Below are positions 35,877 through 45,729 of a DNA stretch of 64,000 nt, piece after piece. Both the position numbers and the translations under genes were made by a program. Every line of letters starts with the position of its first letter. The stretch's first letter is position 1. The notes beneath the pieces are model-generated. The model worked only from the letters and a program-made list of their open reading frames with translations. It was not told where the DNA came from and made no database searches. The stretch is from positions 19,853-83,852 of the forward strand of contig JAFARZ010000287.1 in NCBI GenBank assembly GCA_019245115.1. Reading direction: 5' to 3'. This DNA is from Streptosporangiaceae bacterium. Lineage in GTDB: Bacteria > Actinomycetota > Actinomycetes > Streptosporangiales > Streptosporangiaceae.

Positions 35877-36347
35877 ATGCCATTCACGGAGAAGCTGCTG
35901 ACCAGCCTGCCGCCGATAGCGGCGGGCGGGCGGCAATTCAAGCGTTATTACGTCACATCCGAGACCGCCTCGATCTCCCCGGAGATCGAAGCGGCGGCGT
36001 TCGAGACCTTGCCCAAGCTGCTGCCGGAGGCGGACGGCACGCCGGCGGCTGGCTTCGTCGTCCTGCACCGGGGCGGGGATGGCGCGGCCTACCTGAACGC
36101 CTACACGTGGGTATGGGACAACGTGTTGCACATGCGCGCGGCGGCGGCAGCGCAGCCGGTGCTGGGGTGCCCGGACGATGATCCGACGCATTTCCTGGTT
36201 GTGGACCGGCCGTGGATCGGCTGTGTGTGGGAGCTTCCGCCGATCCAGCACGAGCGGGACGCCTGGGTCCGGCACATGCTGGTGCCGGACGTGGCGGACC
36301 TGGACGGATACCTGGCCGACGCGATTCCGGACGGGTGGACCGGATGA
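35877..36347 (+). CDS. conserved hypothetical protein (156 aa) in WYL-regulated pair
   Basis: I do not recognise the family. The protein is soluble, without signal peptide or helices, and rich in aromatic residues. Conserved-looking segments are FVVLHRGGDGAAYLNAYTWVWDNVLH and IGCVWELPPIQHERDAWVRHML. It is divergent from the WYL regulator over a shared operator and its stop overlaps the next start (ATGA), so the two products probably act together. A role in metabolising or sensing a small molecule would fit YafY-type neighbours but is only inference. Confidence 0.75.
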   Translation: MPFTEKLLTSLPPIAAGGRQFKRYYVTSETASISPEIEAAAFETLPKLLPEADGTPAAGFVVLHRGGDGAAYLNAYTWVWDNVLHMRAAAAAQPVLGCPDDDPTHFLVVDRPWIGCVWELPPIQHERDAWVRHMLVPDVADLDGYLADAIPDGWTG

Positions 36348-36799
36348 GCGCGCGAGACTTCGACTTCTTTCACGGGAGCTGGCAGGTCGCGCACCGGTAT
36401 CTGAGGACGCGGCTGGCGGGTGACGATGAATGGGGGGAGTTCACCACCCGGACGACGTGCCGGCCGATCCTCGGCGGGGCCGGCAACATAGACGAGGGCG
36501 AGTTCGCCGAGCACGGATACCACGCCATGTCGCTGCGGCTGTACAACCCGGAGGAGGATTCCTGGGCCATCTACTGGATCACCAGTCGCAGCACCGTGAT
36601 GGATCCGCCGATGGCTGGCCGGTTTGCTGATGGGGCGGGCGAGTTCTTCGGTGCGGACACGCTCGACGGGGTCCAGGTGCCGTGCCGGTTCCTGTGGTCG
36701 GTGTTCGGGCCGGACCGGTGCCGGTGGGAGCAGGCCTACTCCGACGACGACGGCAGGACGTGGGAGACGAACTGGTATATGGACTTCACGCGGATCTGA
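36344..36799 (+). CDS. DUF1579-like lipocalin-fold protein
   Basis: 151 residues from ATG 36344, overlapping the previous stop by 4 bp; the track start at 36212 is inside that gene. The pattern FDFFHGSWQVAHRYLRTRL ... TRTTCRPILGGAGNIDEGEF ... LYNPEEDSWAIYWITSR ... WEQAYSDDDGRTWETNWYMDFTR is that of small calycin/DUF1579-type proteins, in which a beta barrel measures or binds a small ligand. No catalytic residues are evident. It is co-expressed with the preceding hypothetical protein. Confidence 0.78.
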   Translation: MSARDFDFFHGSWQVAHRYLRTRLAGDDEWGEFTTRTTCRPILGGAGNIDEGEFAEHGYHAMSLRLYNPEEDSWAIYWITSRSTVMDPPMAGRFADGAGEFFGADTLDGVQVPCRFLWSVFGPDRCRWEQAYSDDDGRTWETNWYMDFTRI

Positions 36800-36863
36800 C
36801 CGTGCGGGCGGCAGCCGTCGCGCGGGCGGCAGCCGTCGCGCGGCGGCGCGGGACAATGTCTGG

Positions 36864-37820
36864 ATGCGGATCATCGCCCTCGAAGAGCATTTCTGGACCC
36901 CCGCCCTGGCCCCGGCGCCCGGCACCGGCACGCTGGCGTTCTGGGGGCCGCAGACCGATCACGACCTGCGCGACCTCGGTTTGAAACGGCTCGCCGACAT
37001 GGACGCCTGCGGGATCGACTTCCAGGTCGTCTCGCATGTCGCGCCGGCCGCGCAGGGACTCGCGGGGGAGTCCGCGCTGGCCCGGGCGCGCGAGGCCAAC
37101 GACATGCTCGCGGCGGCGGTGCGTTCGCATCCGGACCGGTTCGGCGGCTTCGCGACGCTGCCGACCGGGGACGCCTCGGCGGCCGCGGACGAACTCGAAC
37201 GCGCCTGCACCGAGCTGGGTTTCCTCGGCGCGATGGTGAACAGCACGCTCGGCTCCAATGACGCGTTCCTCGATGACACGCGTTTCGAAGTTCTCCTGTC
37301 CCGGTTCGAGCGGCTCGACGTGCCGCTGTACCTGCATCCCGCGCCGCCGCCGGCGGCGTTGCGTTCGGTGCTCTATAGCGGGCTGCCTTCGGCGGTGGCG
37401 GGGCGGCTCGCCACCGGCGCGTGGGGCTGGCACGCGGAAGCCGGCCTGCACGTGCTACGGATGATCGCCACGGGCGTATTCGACCGGCATCCGAGGCTGC
37501 GCCTGATCGTCGGCCACTGCGGCGAGATGCTGCCGTTCATGCTGGCCCGCATCGACGCGATGCTGCCGTTGCCGCAGGCCAGGCTTTCGCCGTCCGAATA
37601 CTTCCTGCGCCACGTGTGGGTGACCACCAGCGGGCTGTTCACGCTGCCGCCGGTCATGTGCGCCATCGAGGTGCTCGGCGTCGACCGGGTGATGTTCAGC
37701 GTGGACTACCCGTTCGGCTCCAACACCGAAGGCCGCGCCCTGCTTGACGCCCTCCCCCTCGACCCGGCCGACGTCGCCAAGATCGCCTCCGGCAACGCCG
37801 AGCAAGTCCTCCACCTGTGA
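36864..37820 (+). CDS. amidohydrolase 2 family protein (ACMSD / gamma-resorcylate decarboxylase-like)
   Basis: 318 residues from ATG 36864 (MRIIALEEHFWTP); the track start lies inside the previous gene. The metal-binding motif is EEHFW at the N-terminus (E-x-H variant of HxH), with further ligands in DVPLYLHPAPPP, LRLIVGHCGEMLPF and VMFSVDYPFGSN. This pattern is that of metal-dependent decarboxylases such as gamma-resorcylate and 2,3-dihydroxybenzoate decarboxylase. The predicted reaction is non-oxidative decarboxylation of an aromatic or related acid. It may belong to the same unit as the two preceding genes, 64 bp away. Confidence 0.85.
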   Translation: MRIIALEEHFWTPALAPAPGTGTLAFWGPQTDHDLRDLGLKRLADMDACGIDFQVVSHVAPAAQGLAGESALARAREANDMLAAAVRSHPDRFGGFATLPTGDASAAADELERACTELGFLGAMVNSTLGSNDAFLDDTRFEVLLSRFERLDVPLYLHPAPPPAALRSVLYSGLPSAVAGRLATGAWGWHAEAGLHVLRMIATGVFDRHPRLRLIVGHCGEMLPFMLARIDAMLPLPQARLSPSEYFLRHVWVTTSGLFTLPPVMCAIEVLGVDRVMFSVDYPFGSNTEGRALLDALPLDPADVAKIASGNAEQVLHL

Positions 37821-37925
37821 GGTTAACCCGTCCCAACTCCCGCCCAGCGCCCCGCGTCTGTGCTCCGGCGTTCGTGCTCCGGCGTTCGTGCCCGGGCGGC
37901 GCCTGCGCGTTTTACGGTCCCCGAA

Positions 37926-37947
37926 ATATGCGCATTTATGCGTATAT
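37926..37947. promoter_or_regulatory. AT-rich near-palindrome ATATGCGCA-TTTA-TGCGTATAT
   Basis: 8 of 9 positions pair. It stands out in a high-GC region, 105 bp past the amidohydrolase stop. Operator or hairpin; function unknown. Confidence 0.35.
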
Positions 37948-37993
37948 GTCAGCGGTCGTACATGTGGAACTGGCCCGATACCGTGGAAGATTG

Positions 37994-38048
37994 GGGCTTT
38001 GCGGAAGGTTAGGCGCCGGTTTCCGGCGCCTAACCTTCCGCGGGACCC
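37994..38048. repeat. 55-nt hairpin repeat, copy C
   Basis: Inner stem of 19 bp is perfect (38001-38041): GCGGAAGGTTAGGCGCCGG pairs with its complement around TTT. Outer 7 positions pair only partly. Same 26-3-26 layout as copies A and B, followed by CCCTTTGTTTCC. Confidence 0.75.
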
Positions 38049-38204
38049 TTTGTTTCCAACGGATCGCCGGTTGCAACGGAACATTCCGGACATGAGGCGC
38101 TGCCGATCGTCCCGGGTCGCCGTATGCGCCTGGTAGAAGCGGCAATCGGCGGCTGAGCTCTGCACATATAGAGCTTGAAGATGCAGGGCCCTCAGCGTGC
38201 CAAT

Positions 38205-38242
38205 GGCACCAGTCGAGCCCGCCAGGGTGTGCCACTGGTGCC
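38205..38242. repeat. 9-bp inverted repeat with 20-nt loop
   Basis: GGCACCAGT (38205-38213) is the exact reverse complement of ACTGGTGCC (38234-38242). Confidence 0.5.
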
Positions 38243-38540
38243 GTCGCTCGGGCGCAGGTCGGCTCAGATCTTTGCCTTCGCCTCCATATAGCACGGAAAT
38301 TGTGTGCTACACGGAAATTTATCGGCCGTATTCGTACACTGAATTTCCGCGCAGCACCGATTTTCCCTCTTAATCCGCTTCCCGTTCGGGAGTTTGCCGG
38401 ACATTCAGGGCAATCCGGCAACGGCGCGACTACGCGCCCCTGATCTGCAGACTTGCCACGTGCCTCCCCGCAGGTGACAGACCCTAGCCTTCACGCTCAG
38501 TACCGGATATGTCAGGATATGTGCCACGCAATCGGCGGCA

Positions 38541-38770
38541 GCGGCGGGGCGAGCTGCGGCAGAAGGCGGGTGCGAGCGGGGGCAGAGGGCGCGTGCGAGC
38601 GGGCGAGCGGGGGCAGAGGGCGCGTGCGAGCGGGGGCAGAGGGCGGGTGCGAGCGGCGGCAGAGGGCGGGGGCAGAGGGCGGGTGCGAGCGGGGCGAGCT
38701 GGGGGCAGAAGGCGGGTGTCAGTGGGGCAGAAGGCGAGGTGCGAGCGGGGGCAGGCGGCGGGTGAGCGCG
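38541..38770 (+). repeat. G-rich minisatellite, units like GGGGGCAGAGGGCGGGTGCG
   Basis: About eight imperfect units of 15-23 bp combining GGGGGCAGAGGGCG and GTGCGAGCGG. Unit length varies. The G runs (GGGG, GGG, GGG) could form G-quadruplexes on the plus strand. Not CRISPR: no constant repeat/spacer pattern. Confidence 0.75.
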
Positions 38771-38810
38771 GGCGGCCTGCGCGCGGTTTCGGGGTGTGGG
38801 ACGGGGCTGA

Positions 38811-38860
38811 GGGGGATGGTTGGCGCAACGTGCCCCACCTGGGGGGATGGTTGGCGCAAC
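38811..38860 (+). repeat. two copies of GGGGGATGGTTGGCGCAAC
   Basis: Exact 19-bp copies at 38811-38829 and 38842-38860, period 31 bp. Confidence 0.8.
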
Positions 38861-39067
38861 CTACCCCTTCCGTCCGCAGCCCGCAGTCCGGCCCGTACGC
38901 CGCGCAGGCCGCCCCGGCCCGGTCCTCAGGCCGCCCGCCCCGCCCCGGCCCGGCAGGCCGCCCCGCCCGCCGCCCATGCAGTCCGCTCGCCGCGGCGGCC
39001 GCGGCGGGCCCGGGCCTGCCGACCGTCGGCCGCCCGGGGGGTGATTTAGGTCACGGTGATCTTGCGG

Positions 39068-39091
39068 AAATTTGCGGTGGCCGGCGAATTT
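39068..39091. promoter_or_regulatory. candidate operator, AAATTTGC-N8-GCGAATTT
   Basis: 7 of 8 arm positions are complementary. It covers the presumed -35/-10 region of sufR, 17 bp upstream of the start codon. Confidence 0.4.
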
Positions 39092-39095
39092 ACGG

Positions 39096-39110
39096 CACAA
39101 TAGTGTTGTG
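39096..39110. promoter_or_regulatory. candidate SufR operator CACAA-N5-TTGTG over the sufR start
   Basis: Perfect inverted repeat CACAATAGTGTTGTG that includes the GTG start codon. CACAAT itself is a plausible -10, which would make the transcript leaderless or nearly so. SufR repressors are known to bind their own promoter through short palindromes. Confidence 0.5.
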
Positions 39111-39956
39111 AAAAACGTACGGGCGACGGTCCCCCGGGCGAAGGGGGTCCGAGCCGATGGTCCCCGGGCTGGTGGCGCCGACGCGGGCGCCGAGCGCGGC
39201 ACGCGCGGTCAGGTCGCCCGGCTGATCCTGGAGCTGGGGCCGTCGACGGCCGCCACGCTGGGCGGCCGGCTGGGGCTCACCCCGGCGGCGATCCGGCGTC
39301 ACCTCGACACGCTCATCGCCGAGGGGATGATCGAGACCAGGACCGCGCGGACATACGGCAACCGCGGTCGCGGGCGACCGGCGAAGGTCTTCGTCATCAC
39401 CGACGCGGGCCGCAGCGCGTTCGAGCACTCCTACGACGACCTGGCCAGCAACGCGCTCCGGTTCATCGCCGAGACGATGGGTCCGGAGTCGGTGGCCGAG
39501 TTCGCCCGGCGGCAGGTGGCGGACCTGGAGCACAGGTACGCCCCTACGCTGGCAACCAGCACATCGCTGGCCGAGCGGGTCGAGGCGCTGGCCGAGGCGC
39601 TGTCCGCGGACGGGTACGCCGCCTCGGCGGGCCCGGCGCCGGCCATCGGCGCGGGATGGCTGGGCAGCGGCGCGCAGCTGTGCCAGCACCACTGCCCGGT
39701 CGCGCACGTCGCCGCCGAATTCCCCCAGCTGTGCGAGGCCGAGACCGAGGCGTTCGGGAGGTTGCTGGGCGTGCCGGTGCAGCGACTCGCTACGATCGCC
39801 CACGGCGACGGGATCTGCACGACGCATGTAACGGGCCTGGCGGGGAAGCCCGGCACGCACACGGTAGTTGTAAACACCGGCAGAGCAATAACAGAAGCAA
39901 TAACAGAAGCGATAACAACAGCGACACCAACAGAGTCCGGAGGGCTCTCGATATGA
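39108..39956 (+). CDS. sufR: SufR-type iron-sulfur transcriptional repressor of the suf operon
   Basis: 282 residues from GTG 39108. Winged HTH at about 33-95 ([30 protein letters not shown]). The cluster cysteines are Cys192 and Cys196 ([10 protein letters not shown]), Cys209 (FPQLCEAE) and Cys237 (DGICTTH), the SufR pattern. Holo-SufR represses suf; cluster loss relieves repression under iron or oxidative stress. The end overlaps sufB (ATGA). The C-terminal tail ([18 protein letters not shown]) is encoded by AT-rich tandem units of AATAACAGAAGC and is atypical for the genome. Inverted repeats overlap the start codon and promoter. Confidence 0.9.
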   Translation: MKNVRATVPRAKGVRADGPRAGGADAGAERGTRGQVARLILELGPSTAATLGGRLGLTPAAIRRHLDTLIAEGMIETRTARTYGNRGRGRPAKVFVITDAGRSAFEHSYDDLASNALRFIAETMGPESVAEFARRQVADLEHRYAPTLATSTSLAERVEALAEALSADGYAASAGPAPAIGAGWLGSGAQLCQHHCPVAHVAAEFPQLCEAETEAFGRLLGVPVQRLATIAHGDGICTTHVTGLAGKPGTHTVVVNTGRAITEAITEAITTATPTESGGLSI

Positions 39957-41365
39957 CGACCACCGCGCACGACCAGCTCGAGGGGCTCGGCACCTACAAG
40001 TTTGGCTGGGCCGACCCGGACGTGGCGGGCGCGTCCGCGCGCCGCGGCCTTTCCGAAGAGGTGGTCCGCGACATATCGGCCCGCAAGGGGGAGCCGGAGT
40101 GGATGCTCGACCTCCGGCTGAAGGGACTCAGGTACTTCGGCCGTAAGCCGCTGCCCGCCTGGGGCGCCGACCTTACCGAGATCGACTTCGACAACATCAA
40201 GTACTTCGTCCGCTCGACCGAGAAGCAGGCGGCGAGCTGGGACGAGCTGCCCGCGGACATCAAGAACACCTACGACAAGCTGGGCATCCCCGAGGCGGAG
40301 AAGCAGCGGCTCATCGCCGGAGTGGCCGCCCAGTACGAGTCCGAGGTCGTCTACCACAAGATCCGCGAGGACCTCGAGGAGAAGGGCGTAATCTTCCTCG
40401 ACACGGATACCGCGCTGAAGGAGCATCCGGACCTGTTCCGGGAGTACTACGGCACGGTCATCCCGCCGGGGGACAACAAGTTCGCCGCCCTCAATACGGC
40501 CGTCTGGTCCGGCGGTAGCTTCATCTACGTGCCGAAGGGCGTGCACGTGGAGATCCCGCTGCAGGCCTACTTCCGGATCAACACCGAGAACATGGGCCAG
40601 TTCGAGCGGACCCTGATCATCGTCGACGAGGGCGCCTATGTGCACTACGTCGAGGGTTGCACCGCGCCGATCTACAAGTCGGACAGCCTGCACTCCGCGG
40701 TGGTCGAGATCATCGTGAAGAAGGACGCGCGCTGCCGGTACACCACCATCCAGAACTGGTCGGCCAACGTCTACAACCTGGTGACCAAGCGCGCCGTCGC
40801 GCAGGCGGGCGCCACCATGGAGTGGATCGACGGGAACATCGGATCCAAGGTCACGATGAAGTACCCGGCGGTCTACCTGATGGGAGAGCACGCCCGGGGC
40901 GAGACGCTGTCGGTGGCCTTCGCCGGTCCCGGCCAGCACCAGGACGCGGGGGCCAAGATGGTGCACTGCGCGCCGCACACGAGTTCCACGATCGTGTCCA
41001 AGTCGGTGGCCAGGGCGGGCGGCCGGACGTCGTACCGGGGCCTGGTCAACGTGCAGGAAGGCGCCGCGCAGTCCAAGTCGACGGTGAAGTGCGACGCGCT
41101 GCTCGTCGACACCGTGAGCCGCTCGGACACCTACCCCTACGTGGACGTGCGTGAGGACGACGTGGAGATGGGCCATGAGGCCACCGTCTCCAAGATCTCC
41201 GAAGATCAGCTGTTCTACCTGATGAGCCGCGGCATGACCGAGGACGAGGCGATGGCGACGATCGTCCGCGGCTTAGTCGAGCCGATCGCACGCGAGCTGC
41301 CGATGGAATACGCGCTCGAGCTGAACCGCCTGATCGAGCTGCAGATGGAGGGGGCGGTCGGCTAA
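39953..41365 (+). CDS. sufB: Fe-S cluster assembly scaffold SufB
   Basis: 470 residues from ATG 39953; the track ORF starts earlier in another gene's territory. SufB of the SufBC2D scaffold, where clusters are built before transfer. Seen: YKFGWADPD, the beta-helix core [44 protein letters not shown] and [22 protein letters not shown], with the conserved Cys and the C-terminal [18 protein letters not shown] shared with SufD. No intein is present, unlike SufB of some mycobacteria. It overlaps sufR by 4 bp and sufD by 1 bp. Confidence 0.96.
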   Translation: MTTTAHDQLEGLGTYKFGWADPDVAGASARRGLSEEVVRDISARKGEPEWMLDLRLKGLRYFGRKPLPAWGADLTEIDFDNIKYFVRSTEKQAASWDELPADIKNTYDKLGIPEAEKQRLIAGVAAQYESEVVYHKIREDLEEKGVIFLDTDTALKEHPDLFREYYGTVIPPGDNKFAALNTAVWSGGSFIYVPKGVHVEIPLQAYFRINTENMGQFERTLIIVDEGAYVHYVEGCTAPIYKSDSLHSAVVEIIVKKDARCRYTTIQNWSANVYNLVTKRAVAQAGATMEWIDGNIGSKVTMKYPAVYLMGEHARGETLSVAFAGPGQHQDAGAKMVHCAPHTSSTIVSKSVARAGGRTSYRGLVNVQEGAAQSKSTVKCDALLVDTVSRSDTYPYVDVREDDVEMGHEATVSKISEDQLFYLMSRGMTEDEAMATIVRGLVEPIARELPMEYALELNRLIELQMEGAVG

Positions 41366-42498
41366 TGCCGTCGTTGCTGACGGGGGAGACATCCCCCGTG
41401 ACGAGGCTGCACGAGCAGCGGTCGCTCGATCCCGCCGACTTCGGGGTCCCGGACGGGCGCGAGGAAGAGTGGCGGTTCACGCCGTTGCGCCGCCTCCGCG
41501 GGCTACATTCCGACGCTCCGGCTGGTGCCGGCGCGGTCAGCGTGGAAGTAGCCCCCGCACCCGAGATCAACGTCCATTTGAACGAACGGGCGGTGGTGCG
41601 CGGTTCGGCCAGCTTCATCCCCGCGGACCGGGTGAGCGCACGGGCGTTCGACGCATTCGAGCAGGCGACGGTCATCGAGGTGCCGAAGGAGGCAGAGGCT
41701 TCGGCGCCCAGCGTGATCACGGTGACCGGTACCGATTCCAGCGCAGCCGCGTACGGCCACCTCGTGGTGAGGGCCGGTCCGCTGTCGCGCGCCGTCGTGG
41801 TGCTGGACCACCGCGGCAGCGCGACGTACGCGGACAACGTTGAGCTGGTGGTCGGCGATGGCGCCTCGCTGTCGGTGATCAGCGTGCAGGACTGGGCGTC
41901 CGACACGGTGCACGTGTCGCACCATTACGCCACGCTCGGCCGGGATGCCACGCTGACCCATGCCGCGGTCACGCTGGGCGGGAACCTGGTGCGCCTGGCT
42001 CCGTCGGTCCGCTATACCGGCCCGGGCGGCGACGCCACGCTGAACGGCATCTACTTCGCGGATGCGGGCCAGCACCTGGAGCACCGGCTGTTCGTCGACC
42101 ACGACGTGCCGAACTGCCGCAGCCGGGTCACCTACAAGGGAGCGCTTCAGGGCGAGGACGCGCACGCGGTGTGGATCGGCGATGTGCTGATCCGGCCGGA
42201 CGCGGTGGGCACCGACACCTACGAGTACAACCGTAACCTGGTCCTCACCGACGGCACCCGGGTTGACTCGGTGCCGAACCTGGAGATCCTCACCGGTGAG
42301 ATAATCGGCGCCGGGCACGCCAGCGCGAGCGGGCGGCTGGAAGACCACCATCTGTTCTATCTGATGGCCCGGGGCATTCCCTTCGATGAGGCGCGCAGGC
42401 TGGTCATCCGCGGCTTCTTCGCGCAGCAGATCGCCACGATCGAGGTACCCGGGATCCGCGAGCGGATTACCGCGGCGATCGAGAAGGAGCTCTCATGA
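41365..42498 (+). CDS. sufD: Fe-S cluster assembly protein SufD
   Basis: 377 residues. The ATG shares one base with the sufB stop (TAATG). The N-terminus is variable; the core has VVVLDHRGSATYADNVELVVGDGASLSVISVQDW and the conserved C-terminal block LEDHHLFYLMARGIPFDEARRLVIRGFF shared with SufB. SufD dimerises with SufB and binds SufC. The stop overlaps the Rieske gene (ATGA). Confidence 0.94.
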   Translation: MPSLLTGETSPVTRLHEQRSLDPADFGVPDGREEEWRFTPLRRLRGLHSDAPAGAGAVSVEVAPAPEINVHLNERAVVRGSASFIPADRVSARAFDAFEQATVIEVPKEAEASAPSVITVTGTDSSAAAYGHLVVRAGPLSRAVVVLDHRGSATYADNVELVVGDGASLSVISVQDWASDTVHVSHHYATLGRDATLTHAAVTLGGNLVRLAPSVRYTGPGGDATLNGIYFADAGQHLEHRLFVDHDVPNCRSRVTYKGALQGEDAHAVWIGDVLIRPDAVGTDTYEYNRNLVLTDGTRVDSVPNLEILTGEIIGAGHASASGRLEDHHLFYLMARGIPFDEARRLVIRGFFAQQIATIEVPGIRERITAAIEKELS

Positions 42499-42829
42499 GC
42501 GAGACCCCCACCTACACCCGCGCCGCGCATATATCCGACATCCCGGATGACGGGACGTTCGGTGTTGAGATAGACGGCGAGCCGGTATGCCTGATCCGGA
42601 CCGGCGGCGAGGTGTTCGCGCTGCGGGACGTGTGCTCGCACGCCGAGGTGCCGCTGTCCGAGGGTGAGATCTACGACCACACGGTGGAGTGCTGGCTGCA
42701 CGGATCCTGCTTCGACGTGCGCACCGGCCAGCCCACCGGGCCGCCGGCCACCGAGCCGGTGGCGGTTTACCCAGTCAAGATCGAAGGTGACGACGTCTAC
42801 GTGTCGCTCACCGCTGAGAAGGAGTCATA

Positions 42830-42830
<1 letters not shown>
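42495..42830 (+). CDS. Rieske 2Fe-2S ferredoxin of the suf operon
   Basis: 111 residues. The Rieske ligands are Cys47-x-His49 (VCSHAEVPLSEGEI) and Cys66-x2-His69 (ECWLHGSCFD), with the PVAVYPVKIEGDDVYV C-terminal strand typical of small dioxygenase-type ferredoxins. In actinobacteria this gene sits between sufD and sufC; an electron supply for cluster assembly is the usual suggestion but is not proven. Four-base ATGA overlap upstream and a one-base overlap with sufC downstream. Confidence 0.93.
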
Positions 42831-44886
<2,056 letters not shown>

Positions 44887-44905
44887 GCGTCTGGAAGGAT
44901 CGCAC

Positions 44906-45361
44906 ATGCAACTCGAGTCGATGTACCAGGAGATCATCCTGGACCACTACCGCAACCCCCACCACCGGGGCCTGCGGGAGCCGTTCGACGCCGAGGTGCA
45001 TCACGTCAACCCGGTCTGCGGTGACGAAGTGACGCTCCGCGTACTGCTGAAAGACGCGGGCGGCCACCCGGTGGTCGAGGACGTGTCGTACGAGAATCTC
45101 GGCTGCTCGATCAGCCAGGCCAGCGCCTCGGTGCTCTCCGACCTGGTGATCGGCAAGCCGGTGGACGAGGCGATGCGGATCAACCAGGCGTTCCTGGAAT
45201 TGATGCAGTCCAAGGGCGAGGGGGAGCCCGACGAGGACGTGCTGGAGGACGCGGTGGCGTTCGCCGGGGTGTCCAAGTACCCGGCCAGGATCAAGTGCGC
45301 GCTGCTCGGCTGGATGGCGTGGAAGGACGCGACGGCGCGAGCGCTGGAGGAGGGACGATGA
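44906..45361 (+). CDS. sufU: sulfur transfer protein SufU
   Basis: 151 residues. IscU-like fold with Cys38 (NPVCGD, with Asp40), Cys67 (NLGCSIS) and Cys131 (RIKCALLGW), the zinc site of SufU. The SufU-specific insertion relative to IscU (about residues 82-110, MRINQAFLELMQSKGEGEPDEDV) is present. Accepts persulfide from SufS. It lies 19 bp after sufS and overlaps the next gene (ATGA). Confidence 0.95.
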   Translation: MQLESMYQEIILDHYRNPHHRGLREPFDAEVHHVNPVCGDEVTLRVLLKDAGGHPVVEDVSYENLGCSISQASASVLSDLVIGKPVDEAMRINQAFLELMQSKGEGEPDEDVLEDAVAFAGVSKYPARIKCALLGWMAWKDATARALEEGR

Positions 45362-45708
45362 CCGAGCACGACGTTCAAGACGTGGAAGACGCGCCGCCGA
45401 CGCATGAGCATGAGGACGTCCTGGAGGCGCTCCGCGATGTCGTCGACCCCGAACTGGGCATCAACGTCGTCGACCTCGGCCTTGTCTACGGTGTCGACGT
45501 CGACGAGAGCCGGATCGCGACCATCGACATGACGCTGACCAGCGCGGCCTGCCCGCTCACCGACGTGATCGAGGACCAGGCCCGCGAGGCGCTCGACGGC
45601 GTGGTGTCCGACTTCCGGATCAACTGGGTGTGGATGCCGCCGTGGGGTCCGGAGCACATCACCGAGGACGGCCGCGAACAGCTCCGCGCCCTCGGCTTCA
45701 ACATCTGA
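45358..45708 (+). CDS. sufT: SufT/DUF59 metal-sulfur cluster assembly factor
   Basis: 116 residues from ATG 45358, overlapping the sufU stop; the track start is internal to sufU. DUF59/MIP18 domain: VLEALRDVVDPELGINVVDLGLVYGVDVDE, TLTSAACPLTDVIEDQAREAL with the conserved Cys, and WMPPWGPEHITEDGREQLRALGF. It matures or targets Fe-S clusters and closes the suf operon. It is tail to tail, 21 bp, with the large secreted-protein gene; no strong terminator is visible between them. Confidence 0.92.
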   Translation: MTEHDVQDVEDAPPTHEHEDVLEALRDVVDPELGINVVDLGLVYGVDVDESRIATIDMTLTSAACPLTDVIEDQAREALDGVVSDFRINWVWMPPWGPEHITEDGREQLRALGFNI

Positions 45709-45729
45709 CCGCGGCGGGTCGCGCGTGAC

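Larger units (their letters stand above)
37821..39107. other. 1.29-kb intergenic region rich in repeats and palindromes
   Basis: No gene recognised. In order: an AT-rich near-palindrome (37926-37947), hairpin copy C (37994-38048), a 9-bp inverted repeat (38205-38242), two direct CGGAAATT repeats with a TAGCAC/GTGCTA inverted repeat (38289-38319), a G-rich minisatellite (38541-38770), a duplicated GGGGGATGGTTGGCGCAAC (38811-38860) and the sufR promoter region. Base composition drops around 38.1-38.5 kb relative to flanking genes, which may mark decayed or acquired DNA. Confidence 0.6.

Noticed and set aside
38541-38770. possible CRISPR array
   Set aside because: Unit length varies and there are no unique spacers or cas genes.
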